A stretch of 64,000 nucleotides of DNA, from assembly GCF_047663525.1 (NCBI RefSeq), contig NC_092587.1, positions 47,204,501 to 47,268,500 on the forward strand, given 5' to 3'. The translations under genes and the position numbers were made by a program. The stretch comes from Anas platyrhynchos (lineage: Eukaryota; Chordata; Aves; Anseriformes; Anatidae). Under the pieces are notes generated by a model that saw nothing but the letters and a program-made list of their open reading frames with translations, was not told the DNA's origin and made no database searches. Below are positions 47,733-59,157 of the stretch, piece by piece; positions within the stretch are counted from its first letter, which is position 1; each line of letters starts with the position of its first letter.

Positions 47733-48470
47733 AGCCTGTGAATTCTACGTAGTGTTAGTTTTCAGTAGCTTATCGTTTGTACATGCTTTTGGTATTCTGC
47801 CAAACCATGATTGTATGTGCCTGAATTGCGTAAAAAATACTCTGCATAGTTTTGTATTTATTTTTGACAGACTGTTTAAATTATCAAGAATGTTGTTTTC
47901 TAAACAAAATCATTGTAAGAGTAATGGCATTTTTAAAATATCTTTATAAATGGTGTAAAAATATTTGGAAGTCAAAAAACAAAATAATCTTGTTGCACAA
48001 AATTTTAAAAAATATTTTAGCAAGCGTTGTGTGGTGCTGAAATTTTTACATTTAAAAAACAAATTGAGATTCAATTTTCTGGAAAAATCCTAAAATAATG
48101 TAGTTGATAATATCCTCTTCCTCCTTTGATGCAGAAGTTATTGTATTGGTGTGGAATTTTGCTGGGTTGATATTTGGATTGTAAACCAGTTGCTCTAATC
48201 TACATTTGGAATGTTATTTTGAAGTTCCCAAGCACATAGACAGGATGAAATGAATTGAAAAAGCGATGAAAACTTTTTTTTGCTAGTCTTGTCAATGTGC
48301 CTCTTGTATTTTTATAATGGGCAGAAGCAATAATTTTTTTTTTTTTGAAATAATGTAGTAGAGTTGAAGTATAACAAATTGCCTTCACATTATGAAAATA
48401 AGTTTGTATTTGTTGTTGGTACTGTAATTTGTTTACTCCACTACAATAAAATCTATTTATTCAAGGTTTA
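47733..48470 (+). other. CEP83: CEP83 3'UTR
   Basis: AT-rich sequence between the stop and the AATAAA at 48445-48450. A second AATAAA overlaps the stop codon (47728-47733) and could give a much shorter 3'UTR. Confidence 0.75.
48445..48450 (+). terminator. CEP83: CEP83 polyadenylation signal
   Basis: AATAAA in CTACAATAAAATC, followed by a T/GT-rich stretch (TTCAAGGTTTATTTGC). It is the only canonical hexamer in the 700 nt after the stop apart from the one overlapping the stop itself. Confidence 0.75.
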
Positions 48471-49654
48471 TTTGCTTTATTTTTTTCCCTTCGTTACCAC
48501 TTTAGTAACAGAAACCTGTAAAGGACCAATTAGTCTTTATGATTTGATAGTGAAAACTTTTGTGGGTGTAAAAATTGTATCTGCTGTTTTTATGAAGATT
48601 TGCAATGAAAATGTATTAGTGACATACGCAGTATGTTTTTAATATTGTTGTTAAATTGTAGTACTAGACACCTGAGGAACGAAATTGCATTTAGTGACAT
48701 TGTCGTTAATATTGACTGAGCTTTGCTCTCCTGATGCAGCGTTTTTATTTTCCATGCCGTGTGTCAATGTAAGCGTGGTATTGCATTTTCCTGGGGAATT
48801 TGTTAAACCGTTCTGAGAAAAGCGCTGTATTAGCCTGTGACCACTAGAAGCCATGGAAGGTGCTTCTGTCTCCTGGAGGATTAACCTGGAAAAGGTAACG
48901 GTCTGTGCCTGAGCTAACTGCCAAATGTTGTGCTCACCAGTGCTGATCATTATGTGGCGCACCGTGCATAGTGGTTGCCAAGAGCTAGCGCTCAACAGTC
49001 TTGTTTCTGCCCGTGACACTGGGTATGTGTTGTTTTGCAGGGCTTCTACACACTGTCAGGGCACGGGGAAGGGGATGGATACAAACTAGGGAAGCCTTGG
49101 AGGGTAGAAGGCGGCTAGGAACAGGAGGAAGAATGATAATTAGCCACAGGTGTTGTGGGCTCCCTTTCCCAGTTGGTCTCAGGCTCTGTTCCTAAGAGTT
49201 AATTCCTCTCCTGAAATAACAGGTACCAGGTTATCCTCATTTTTAGTTTTTTAACTTAAAAAAAAAACACCATTATCATCCTCAGAGCCTTGAAGCAAAT
49301 GAAGCCATGCACTGCATCTTCAGCCTGCTGATGCTTCCCCGGGGCTGGGAGGCTGCAGGGAATCCCCCTCCACGTGCCTCCCACCCCAAGCCCCCCGCAG
49401 GGAGGCTGCTGCTCTGTTTCAGGCCAGTGACTCCCCACCCACAGCATCACCTGATGCTGCATCAGGCCTTTTCTCTTCCTACCGCCCAACTTCAGGGGCA
49501 CTGTGGTGGCCGTAAAACACGGGGCTGTGCCTCGGAGCCCCTGAGGGGCTGGAATCAGTGGTGCCTCCCAGGTGACGCCAGCCCGTGTCTTGTACAACCA
49601 CAGCGTGGCTACAAGCTCTTTGTTCTCTTAACCATATTTAAATACACAAACTAA
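48471..49654. other. gap between convergent CEP83 and PLXNC1
   Basis: About 1.2 kb between the inferred 3' ends of the two genes. No repeat, gene or RNA is recognised. Open frames on both strands (48651-49019, 49256-49654) have no identifiable domain and lie partly in GC-rich sequence. Confidence 0.6.
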
Positions 49655-49676
49655 TCAAAGTAACCTTCAAAGGCAT

Positions 49677-49682
49677 TTTATT
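49677..49682 (-). terminator. PLXNC1: PLXNC1 distal polyadenylation signal
   Basis: TTTATT on the plus strand, that is AATAAA on the coding strand. It is followed in the sense direction by GT/T-rich sequence (GGTTACTTTGATTAGTTTGT). Confidence 0.7.
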
Positions 49683-52224
49683 CTAGATAAACCCATACAA
49701 ACACCAACATGTATTTGTCATTTGCACTTTTTTTTTTTTTAAACCATTCATTTTAAACAACAGGTTAACTTCTGTACAACAGGAATTACTTTACACATTA
49801 GTAGCATTTGACTTCAAACTAAATGACTGCAAAATAATGCTCTGTAAGCTAGTGTTAGAAAATATGCTGTTTGCAATAGCAGTTTGCCTGTAAACATGTG
49901 AAAATAAGTTAAAGAAGTTTGCTTTCATTTCAGAGAATGCGATTAGAATTGTTGGGTTGCCATTAGGTAGCTTTAGTCACAGGTTGGTTGTTTTGTCTGT
50001 GTAACAAAGTAACAGCAAATTGTGAATGTGGAAGGTGTGCCAATGTTTTGTGTGCTGACCCAAACCTACCAAAAGAGCTACAATCACTTAATTATACTTC
50101 ACATCACTTTGTGAGATCCACCTTACGGGTTACAAAGTCCCAGCATGACTTCAAATGGGTTACGAACAGAGTGAAGCTGTTTAGGAGGCTTGAATAAAAG
50201 GCAATAATCCTATTCCAGGCTGTAGGCTAAGGCTACAGGGCCTGCTTTAACACATAATCTCTAGAAATCATCAACGCTATTGTAGCAAACAAGCAGTAGT
50301 ACAAATACAGAATAGGACTGATTTTTGTTTTCTCATCATAAAAACACATAGAGTGAGGTTCACAGGTTCAGACCCACGCAAACAGATTATATTTTACAGC
50401 TTTTCAAGCAGAAATTTGGGTTGTTTTTCTGCCTGTACAGAAGATTACTGTTGAACAAAACGACCACATTTCCTTCAAATGCACTTCCAGCAAACACTTG
50501 AATTGGAACTGAACTTCTGAGACATCTGTCTAACCAGAAAGAGTAAATTGCTTATGCCTGTCCTTCTGCGTTAATTACTGTGCTTTTTTTGTTTGTTTGA
50601 TGCTGCTTTAAAAGTTTAGGTTAAGAATGTTAAAAATCAAAGCCCTTAAGTACAGGTAATCTAAGCTTAAGTGCTGCTCAAGCCATGGTCTGCTCCTTTA
50701 GGACAGAGAGCAAGATAGGTTAGGGTTGTTTGTTTGTTTGTTTTTTCCCCATTAAAACTAAATTTATATCATACTACATGTATATTGTGCCAGGTAGAGA
50801 ACTGCTGAAAGTACTGCAACACTGTAGTGCAGCTTCCTGAACAAAGCCATACATTCCATCAAGTATAAAGTGTAAACTTAATAGCAAGTAAAAGACTTGA
50901 ATTTTAAAAAGCCATCACAGTATGGACTGGTGGCTCCCCTCTCTGATATGTAAGAGGTACAAGTTGTGCAATCACATGGTAGGGAGGGGGCAGACCAGTA
51001 GGCAACGTGTTGCTTTGTTTTGTTTCGTTTCCCGTGTTAGCAGGCGGCCTCGCTGCTGCCAAACCCTGGTTAGCATTCCCTGGCACCGGCCTTGGGCCTG
51101 GTACCAGCGTCTGGCAGCGCGTGCAACAAACCCAGCCGTCCCCCGTGTTGTGCTGCAGCCTCCGGGCTCCTCCAAGGCCACGGCTCACAGAAATAAATGG
51201 GGGCCGTGCTCAGGCATCGCTGTCTCGGCCCAGCCCCAGCACACGCTGCCTGCCCTAAGCGTGAGCCACCTGCACCTCTGAGGGGTGCCCCTGGCGCTGC
51301 CCAGGTGCGGCCCTCTGGGAACACGAGGCGAGAGCTCACCGCCTCCTATGGTGGTGGCTGGTGTGTGCGAGATGCCTCTTGCCAGAGCCCTGGCTCAAGT
51401 CTAAGGGTGTCTGCAGCCTTAGTGCGTGCCACCACGGCAGTCGCAGCAGAGCCTGTGGTGACCAAACGTGGGTTTGTGGTGGGGGGGGGCCGTGCTGGCG
51501 CAGCAGCAGAGCCAGCGCTGCCGCTGTTCCTCTGTAGCTTGGCACCGCGGCCACTGCACCAGCAGCAGCATGGCTGCACTCCTGCATTTCAGCTGGGCTG
51601 ACTTCAGCCACAAATGCAATCCTCCCCTTCCCCCCAGGCTCTGAAAATAGCCAAGCCTCAGAAAACAGCCCCGGCAGGACTAAGGCGGGCTGTTCCCCTC
51701 CTGCCCCCAGACCCTGGCTATACCATGTGCACATCGACCAGGGGTTACCAGAGGCCTCCTGCTCTTACACGTTGTTAACCTAACCTTCTTTTGACAAAGC
51801 TTTTGTTTGGACAATCTGGAAAATCAAACTAAACTAAACTGAACTGCTGGCATTCGGCTTGCAAGCCCCTCGCACACGGACGGCAGGACGGGTGCGTGGG
51901 GCTGTGCCTCATGCACCCGAATACGGGTCTGTGCCGCCGTCCTCACGGCCTGGTCTGACGCTGTGCAGCCGCACGGGGGTTTCACCTGTGAAGCTGCTCA
52001 GGAGTTTCACAGCTTTTGTAAGGGTAGAAAGGTAACTGCAAACAGGGGCTGGTGCCAGTCTGGCTCCTGTCTCCAAAAGCCTCGCCCCTGCTCAGTGGTT
52101 GGCTTCACCTCGCGATTTTTAAGCTCAGAGAAAGAAGTCCCGCCACGTGCCATTTGCACTTCAGACCTCAGGCTCACTTCTTCTGCTAAGCGAGCTTGTC
52201 CTAAGTGTCACCTGGGTGCTGTTT

Positions 52225-52230
52225 TTTATT
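52225..52230 (-). terminator. PLXNC1: PLXNC1 candidate proximal polyadenylation signal
   Basis: AATAAA on the minus strand, about 500 nt after the stop codon. It would remove the GC-rich block from the transcript. Usage cannot be judged from sequence. Confidence 0.4.
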
Positions 52231-52727
52231 CAAACAGGAGCCAGCCTACATTTGTCTGGAAGGAAGGAAACTGCAGCTGACCTGTATTCTGACATCGGAG
52301 CTCATCCTCACAGCCAGGGCTGCTGAAAGGATGTGGCAAAACATCAGCTTTCTGTCTTAAAAACAGAGCTAAGCAACTTAACACGGGCGACTCTGACCTT
52401 GCAGTGTGCATTTGCACCCCCTACAAACTTGTTAAGTAAGCAGAATGCTTACTGAGGCAGTATCTTTGAACAAAAAGGTACACACTCAGGTACCTGACAG
52501 TGCCGGCCCCGCGGTGCCAGCCTCACTTTTGCTTTCTCACACTCACACTGGAGTACCTACCCCTGCACACACGTCATTCCCAAACTTGGATTGTACTTGG
52601 AATGGTCCGAGTGGAGAAGAGTGTCCAAATGTTTCAAACCCTGTACATAAAGTCAGTCAAAGCTGTTCTGGGAGCAGTAGCGCTTATTTAAAATTCCCCA
52701 CAGCGAGGCTGTGAGTCAGTGCTCTGC

Positions 52728-52832
52728 TCAAATCCATTTGCATTTTTTCTTCTCATCAAATAAGGCTTTTACTTGCTGGAGCTGTTTCTGGACTTCTTCA
52801 AACCCCCGTTCTCGCTCGAGTTTGCTGACAAT
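52728..52832 (-). CDS. PLXNC1: PLXNC1 terminal coding exon (stop)
   Basis: 105 nt, 34 residues and TGA. Reads IVSKLERERGFEEVQKQLQQ, then VKALFDEKKKCKWI, the C-terminus of plexin C1 (end of the GAP domain helix bundle). Acceptor GTTAACAG just above 52832, phase 0. Confidence 0.95.
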   Translation of the reverse strand: MVSKLERERGFEEVQKQLQQVKALFDEKKKCKWI

Positions 52833-54518
52833 CTGTTAACAATTAGCAAAAAAAGAGAATAATTTTCTTAGTGCTTATTTGATTTGCAGTTCTTTAAAGC
52901 CCGCTTTTCTGCATTCCAGTGACTACTGGCAGAAAAATCCATCTGAATGCCCGCCTGTATGTAAACATTCTCTTCTGACTTTAACACTTTATTTTGGTAG
53001 TTTCCCTTTCAAGTCATTATGATTACAGGATTTGCAACACTTCCACAGAGGGAAGAATGACAGAGCCAAGCTGAAACCAAAACAAGCCCCACACATGTTC
53101 AGCTATTAAAGTGTGAGGCAAGGCCACTGCTCCAGTTTCACCCCGGAGCAGCTTTGCAATTGATCTCTTACTTCTCTTCATCTGCCCTCCAACCCAGGGC
53201 AATGAACCGCTTCTCCTCCTCCAGCCGACCCACTTGGCAGTGGACCAGGTGATGGGAAGGAGCACGACTGGTGTCTGAGAACTCTTTGCTGGCAGCTCTA
53301 CAAAGGGACTGAGGTCTCGGCAAAAAGCGAGTGAGGTTTAGCTGCTCCTCATCAAATACCAGAGCAGGGAAGAACAGGGGGAGGGAGGGAGGCAGGGATG
53401 TCTTTCTAAGGATGGGACAAGCGTAGCTGGTGCTACCTTCAAAAAAGCAAAAAGGGGCATTAGGATTAGAATGGCTGCTGAGCTCTTCTGTGTCAACAAT
53501 TTTAATGAGCTTAATGAATCGCAGTCCTTCTCCAAGTATTACTCTAAAATTCTTTTAAGAGGCAAAGATTTGATGCTGGAGCCGTGTAGTTCAAGATGTT
53601 AGAGATCAGAAGCATCAAGCCAGCTAACAGGTGACTGAGAGCTGGCTGATTATAGCGAGCGCTGACGCTGTGCTGTCGGGGATGAAAGAGAAGAAGGTCC
53701 CGTTGCTGGGAGACCCAGCCAGCCTGCTGCAAGCCGTAACCAGGCCCCCAGGCTGCACACGCGGCCGGCTCTCATCTGCATCCCCGCGGGCACACGCAGC
53801 CGCTGTTAAGGCTGCTGAGCATCACGGCGTGCAGAATCCGCCAGGGTAAAGCTGAGGGCAGGGATTGTCTCACAAAGCAGCTTAGAGGCAGCCTGTGACT
53901 AACTGCATCCAGGTGAGAGAAGGCCTCTTCTGTTGGCAATCGCGGGGACTGGACGCTAGAGCTTCTTTTCGTTAAGGGGAAGTACTGGAGCAGAGGATGA
54001 GAGAGCCGCGATGGGAAAAGAGCACTTGTCTTACTGCAAGGCCACTTGTGCCCTGCTGAGGGGTTTGTGCTGACTGTTACATCGAGATCCCTGGTGCTAC
54101 GGTCTAATCAGTTTTCTGAATCTCCAGGGAAAAAGAGGGCAAGCGCAGGAGTTGTGACAGGCATTAACAGATACACTGCAACCTGAGATGTGTTGACTAC
54201 ACAGGAACTTCCCCAAAACTGCAGGGAGTTTCATTTCTATCGCCTGTGCAAATGCCAGTGGCAACAGCGAGGGCACATCACGCACCCTCGGCCTGTGAGC
54301 CCTGTCGGGGTGGGGACTCGGGCAGCCCCGTGGCTGCGCTGCTCGGCCCTACGCAGCTCGGGGGCGGCGCAGCCTTGGCACAGCACTGCCGGCTGCCTCT
54401 GGAGTGGGCACCCAGGAAGTCACAGCACAGCCCCCGGTCCGTCTGCCAAGCCGGCTTTCATCCTGCGATGGCAAGTGGCTGTCGGGGGGGAAGCAGCAGG
54501 AACTGCAGATGTGCTTAC
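52833..54518 (-). other. PLXNC1: PLXNC1 intron
   Basis: Intron of about 1.7 kb. GC-rich patches at 53.7-53.8 and 54.3-54.5 kb produce long open frames without domains. No repeat recognised. Confidence 0.85.
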
Positions 54519-54593
54519 CTCATCATAATACTTCACTATGTATTTGTAGATTTCAATCAAGGCCACTTCCTCATTAAATTCATTTTCATGTTT
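54519..54593 (-). CDS. PLXNC1: PLXNC1 coding exon
   Basis: 75 nt, 25 residues, symmetric phase 0: KHENEFNEEVALIEIYKYIV and KYYDE. It is the distal GAP helix region. Acceptor TTTTAG above 54593, donor GAG/GTAAGC at 54519/54518. Only 90 nt separate it from the preceding exon. Confidence 0.95.
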
Positions 54594-54683
54594 CTAAAAC
54601 AGAAAACAGCTCTGGTCAGATGGTTCTCCTTTTTTAAAAAAAGTAATGGGAAGGCAAATGAAGTTCCCACTTTTCGACCACAC

Positions 54684-54824
54684 CTTAGATTCCTGAGTTA
54701 GAAATTCGTCAACCTCTGAAGTGGTCAGCTGGGGCAGATCCCTGATGGCTTTGTAGTACGCTTTCACCTCCTTCTTGTAGAGCGGAATGTCCTTAGCGTA
54801 GAGGAGTTTATTTGTTGGTGCTTC
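54684..54824 (-). CDS. PLXNC1: PLXNC1 coding exon
   Basis: 141 nt, 47 residues, symmetric phase 0: EAPTNKLLYAKDIPLYKKEV, then YYKAIRDLPQLTTSEVDEFL and TQESK. Acceptor CTTTTAAG above 54824, donor AAG/GTGTGG at 54684/54683. Conserved plexin GAP segment. Confidence 0.95.
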
Positions 54825-56677
54825 CTTAAAAGAAAATATTTGAAGCCTTGTCAATTTTCGCAGCACAGATTTCCTGAGGTTCCACCTGCTTATAGTTAAT
54901 TGCGTCTAATTGTGTCTCTGTGTGACTCATTTCTCTTTGCAGTGGTTACAGGCAAGGAATCAAGGTTATGAGAGAAAGACGAACAGCCTTCAGTAACAGC
55001 GCACTGTGCTTCATGACAGTTGCCATGTGATTATTTCCAGTGGCATCGGGAGTGCTGAAGATCTGTCCCTTAGACAAACTTCTCTTTCTAGCTTCCTCCC
55101 CACCCCTCTCTGGACCTGAAAGACTGTGAAAGCTGAAGCAAAGGGCTTGAGCTATTTACATACAGGATACAGCAGAGCTGGGGAAAGTTCCCCTAGGGTC
55201 ACATAGCGGAGAGCCCTGCAAGACACTGTGCTGGCAGAGGTTCCCCTAAAACACTTTGGTCCCTACTATTCCCCCCTCCCAGGGCTTTAGCAGTGTGGGG
55301 GGCTGACTGCCAGGCATACACAGCCAAAGGGATTTTTTTTTCCCCCAGGGCTTCAGCAACCCAGTTCAGTACTGACTGACCAGGCAGCTTTTGGCTGCTG
55401 AGGAAAAAAAATGCTGCTGTTTGTGGCAGGAGCTAAAGCCCCACCTGGAAACCATGTTTTCAAAATGTAAAAGTGGGGGCCGGTAGTTTCCTGTGACTGC
55501 TTTTAGTTTTAAATTCTGGGGAATAAATTACATGAGCATGTGATACGTTGTCACTCCTGTTTCCACTATGTGATAAAGGGTTCAAAGTATCTGTATCTTT
55601 GTTTTCTAAGCAGCTAAAGAATGTTTTAAGATGAAGGGCTAAAAATCATGGCAGTAAATACATTTCACTAACATCTAACAGGACGGGAACTATGTTACAA
55701 AGCATCACGTTTCAGCACCCCTTCCTTTTCCCAGTGGCTAAGGGGAGCTGCTGTACCAATAGTACTTCACAATCCAGGTTGACACATCCGTGTCTACTTC
55801 ACAAGTGCAGAAGCTTAACAGACCATGCTCATTTGCAGGTTTTCATCAAACAACTGATGTGATTAGTTTTAATTCATGACACTTCACTCTTGAAGCAAGA
55901 TAAACAAGCACATTATTTGTTATTTACCTTTAGCAGAAGAGCAGTTGCTTCAGACCACATAGGATATTACTCCATTTTTCTATATAAAATTTTAGACCGA
56001 AAAATCTCTAGCCTTTTTTTTCTTGGTACCATGAGCCTGAACACATACTGCCTGCTCTGGTCCAAGGAAAATGAGTATATCCTCAGGAAAAATTAATTAT
56101 TTCTGATCCCCAGGGTTCTGGATATTGTACTAAAGAACTTCTGAATTTAAGATTTCTGTACCTGTTCCTCCGGCAAATAATTTTGGATATAAAAAGGGTG
56201 TAGCTAATATAGATTAAAGGAATTTTTTAAAACTTAGAGCTCTTTCAAGAATTCATACAGATCCCAGTAGCTTACTACTTTTGTCTTCTGCACATCTGTG
56301 TCTGGCAGGCAAAGTCTGGACTACTTATTAAATAATGATAATACTGTTAAGACCTCTGCTTGAAAACTGTTAAAAACTTGATTAAAATTTTACAGTTTGC
56401 ACCTTCTTCCACATATTCTATCCACTGCACAGAAACTAACTGCAGAGAAGACAAGCAGTAGTTAATTATAAATACAGCATTTTAGTAGGTGTGCCTGTCT
56501 ACTCCAACAGACTTTTTAAAGTCTTGTGAGACAGAGCAACAAGGAATGGAAGCCCAACTTAATGAAGCCACTGTCAGTTTTGTCCTCAGCTTCAGCAGAT
56601 GCAGGGCTCCATCCCCCAAATCAGTTGAAAAAGTGATTGTTTGAGAAGTTAGCAAAAGACATGAAGTGCAGCATTAC
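54825..56677 (-). other. PLXNC1: PLXNC1 intron
   Basis: Intron of about 1.85 kb, AT-rich, with no recognisable repeats or additional exons. Confidence 0.85.
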
Positions 56678-56825
56678 CTTCCCCATTGTCTGTTCTGCTA
56701 GAGAAAAGGCATCCATGAAAGCTTGTGCGATTACAGACAGGCAGCCATCTATATGTGAAGTCTTCTTAATATCAAAGACAAACTGGGGATTCTTCAGGAT
56801 GTTCACCCAGAAGCGCAGAGGAAGA
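56678..56825 (-). CDS. PLXNC1: PLXNC1 coding exon (GAP catalytic arginine)
   Basis: 148 nt. The first base completes Ser, then [20 protein letters not shown] and [20 protein letters not shown], ending EQTMGK. The Arg of LPLRFWVN is the second conserved GAP-type arginine of plexins (known for the family). Its presence suggests the GAP half encoded here is intact. Acceptor CTGTCTAG above 56825, donor AAG/GTAATG at 56678/56677. Confidence 0.95.
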
Positions 56826-57262
56826 CTAGACAGGGAAAGAACAAACATCTTTAAAATTAACTGCTGAGGCTGCACAACTGCTTTAGAATAGCAGTTTAAT
56901 TGCACTGTGCTCATGAAAAGAAGCACATTTTGTGCTGCTTATTCATGTTAGAAGAGAGGTCACGGAACAAAGGCTACGGAGCGCACACATCAGTCGCTCA
57001 CCCCTCCATCTTCAAACAGCGCCCTCAACCTGCAGGCACTTCTTTCTGAACCTGAAGTCAATGTGCAGACTCTAAAGTCCTGGAGTGGTTTTTATCAGTA
57101 CCTAATCGATCTACTAAAATTGTGGGGGGCCCACAGGGCCAAACCACACCTTCACCCTGACATAACAAAATCTGATTCTTCTGATCACAGGCGACCTGCT
57201 CCATCTCTGCAACTACACTTTTGCAGACTGCGTGCACTCCCGTGCTCATCACACGGATGTAC

Positions 57263-57426
57263 CTGTTGGTTTTCCAGATGTGAACCACATCGGGGTCAGT
57301 GATTTTTTTGCTCTCAGCCTGGGCATCCAGAAAGTCAAAAAAGTACTTGATGGCAACAGGTGCTTTATTGTTGGGTAAACTCCAAATGCTTCTGAAGAGA
57401 TTTTCGACAACTGAATGAATGGCAAC
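57263..57426 (-). CDS. PLXNC1: PLXNC1 coding exon
   Basis: 164 nt, begins phase 0: VAIHSVVENLFRSIWSLPNN, KAPVAIKYFFDFLDAQAESK, then ITDPDVVHIWKTN and two bases of Ser. Strong plexin signature at the return from the Rho-binding domain into the second GAP segment. Acceptor CTTTTCAG above 57426, donor CAG/GTACAT at 57263/57262. Confidence 0.95.
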
Positions 57427-58930
57427 CTGAAAAGTAAAGAAAATGAGCAATGCCACTGTCACACAAGAAAAGAACAGTATTTTTTGTCTCGGAGAGCCGA
57501 ATCTGCTCCGGGGAACCACACACACAAACTGCAATATGCTTGTGGCAAAAATCTAGGCCACAGGCTACTGGAAACACGACAGTCGGTAACAAAATTGAAA
57601 CTGCAAACACACCATAACGAGCTGCTTTCACATATCACTTCCATGATGCTGACCAGAGAATTGTGAGAAACGTTGTGACAAATTGTATGTGAAGGGAATC
57701 AGTTGCTAAGTTTCCCGAATGGAAGACATCAGCTCTCCAGACACTGAAGAAGGATTTAATGAGATGGATTTAAGTGTATCGCACGGCCTTGATGTGTTAC
57801 TGTCTGTTTCATTGTGTCTGTGTGCATGTCTATGTGATAGGAAGAGGCAAAGAGATTTAATGCCATTTCCTTCAGTGCCCGGCTCATCACAGGCAGAATT
57901 TCACAGCGCTGTTGTTCAGAGCACTCTCTTACTTTGGAGAAAGATGATTCATTTAAAGCCCTCTGAAGGACTGCTTCCTAAGAGGCTGATCTTTTCTTCG
58001 GTACTTCAGACTTCCACTGTAAGATTTTAATGGTTTTTCCCCGGCAATTCCTGAGGGCTTATGGTAGTTTCCATGGCTAATGAGAAGTGACCAGTCTTCA
58101 CTCTCACTTTGAGTAGTGTCCCAAATTACTTCAGAAGCTATCAACAATCTCATTAAATAATGACTGATAGATTTTTAAATGCAAGAAGGTCATAATCATC
58201 ATCCCTTCAGGCGTCTTGCATTGCACAGCTCTCAGTGTTGTGCACTGATTAATACTGTAAGTAATACGCTGCTGCAAAGAGTTTTATATCCCATCTGAGT
58301 CAGTCAGAAACCAGATGACATTACTGGAGGGAGCGAGCACGGCTTATTCCAAAGTAATGGGTACTGTATAAATTAGCTAACTGTATTACAAATGCTAAGG
58401 GCCTTGTTTTTAAAATTCATTGTTATTTGGAGATATCATTTGAGACCCTAAAAGATTATTTGATTTCATGGGCAGTATTTGCTGAAACTCAGGCCTTGGG
58501 AGCTTTCCCTTTAAGCTGGGAAAACTCCACCAGAAAGCAAGGAAAAAAGGAAAATGTTGACTGAGAGCTGTTCCTACAGAAGGGACTGTTTTTCCTCTGT
58601 GGAGCCCAGTGGCAAAACTCATTTCTATAACCCCAATAACTACATTTTTTATTTAACCTTAAAAAAAAAAAAAAGTTGTGCTTACTGGGGAGATGGAGAC
58701 TGAATAATGGAGTATTGTAAACCTTGAGCATTAGAAAACCTGAAACGTGGTCATCTTTGCAAATGGTTATAAATTGTAGTCAGCAGGGTGACTTTCATAA
58801 GTTTTTTATTTAACGTTTGATGTACATACAGAAAGCTTGCATAATTTCTGCTTAAAATTCTGTTTCCATTGTGCCAAATTAGCCAAGCCTGACACCAGCC
58901 CTCCCTGCAGAAAAGACCTTCACAGCTCAC
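57427..58930 (-). other. PLXNC1: PLXNC1 intron
   Basis: Intron of about 1.5 kb. A poly(A) run on the plus strand lies at 58661-58675. No repeat family or extra exon recognised. Confidence 0.85.
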
Positions 58931-59038
58931 CTTGGTCGACAGGAGCTTTGTCAGATACATTTCTTTCACTTTGAATTTCTGCTTTCCTTTGTGGCCCGCT
59001 CCTTTCACGTCTTTGTTGGCTTCAGAGTCTGGTAAAAT
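58931..59038 (-). CDS. PLXNC1: PLXNC1 coding exon
   Basis: 108 nt, 36 residues, symmetric phase 0: ILPDSEANKDVKGAGHKGKQ and KFKVKEMYLTKLLSTK. It covers the end of the Rho-GTPase-binding domain and a basic linker. Acceptor GCTGACAG above 59038, donor AAG/GTGAGC at 58931/58930. Confidence 0.95.
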
Positions 59039-59125
59039 CTGTCAGCGAAGAGATTAGAGGTGACACAGACACAAATACAGGCCAGCATTAAATCTACCGC
59101 GCAACAGTGTGCGGACTGAACTCAC

Positions 59126-59157
59126 CAGATGACAGTGTTCGTCGGAGTAGTCCACAC
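59126..59157 (-). CDS. PLXNC1: PLXNC1 32-nt micro-exon
   Basis: 32 nt encoding the second part of Gly and VDYSDEHCHL. It fits the conserved plexin C1 (Y)SD-HCHLILPDSE join with the next exon. Acceptor TGTTTAG above 59157, donor CTG/GTGAGT at 59126/59125. The downstream intron is only 87 nt. Too short for most open-frame scans; identified by phase and conservation. Confidence 0.9.

Larger units (their letters stand above)
22561..48470 (+). other. CEP83: CEP83 gene (centrosomal protein 83, CCDC41)
   Basis: Fifteen coding exons (27477-47732) join in consistent phase to 2151 nt, 716 residues plus stop; human CEP83 is about 701. The product is almost entirely coiled coil. Diagnostic blocks include [57 protein letters not shown] and the C-terminal [22 protein letters not shown]83 is a distal-appendage protein of the mother centriole that recruits CEP89, SCLT1, FBF1 and CEP164. 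It is needed to dock the centriole to membrane at the start of ciliogenesis; human mutations cause a nephronophthisis. The gene lies downstream of TMCC3 on the same strand and tail-to-tail with PLXNC1, as in human. The promoter end is inferred from a CpG island; the 3' end from AATAAA at 48445. Confidence 0.9.
49655..52727 (-). other. PLXNC1: PLXNC1 3'UTR
   Basis: About 3 kb between the TGA stop (52728-52730) and the distal polyadenylation signal at 49677-49682. It is AT-rich at 49.66-50.95 kb with a (TTTG)n run (50728-50745, plus strand). From about 51.0 to 52.0 kb it turns unusually GC-rich. A proximal AATAAA at 52225-52230 could give a 0.5 kb version. Open frames here are not supported as genes. 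Confidence 0.7.

Noticed and set aside
51197..51601. 134-codon and overlapping minus-strand frames in the PLXNC1 3'UTR
   Set aside because: GC-driven open frames on several strands of the same stretch; no domain or conserved motif.
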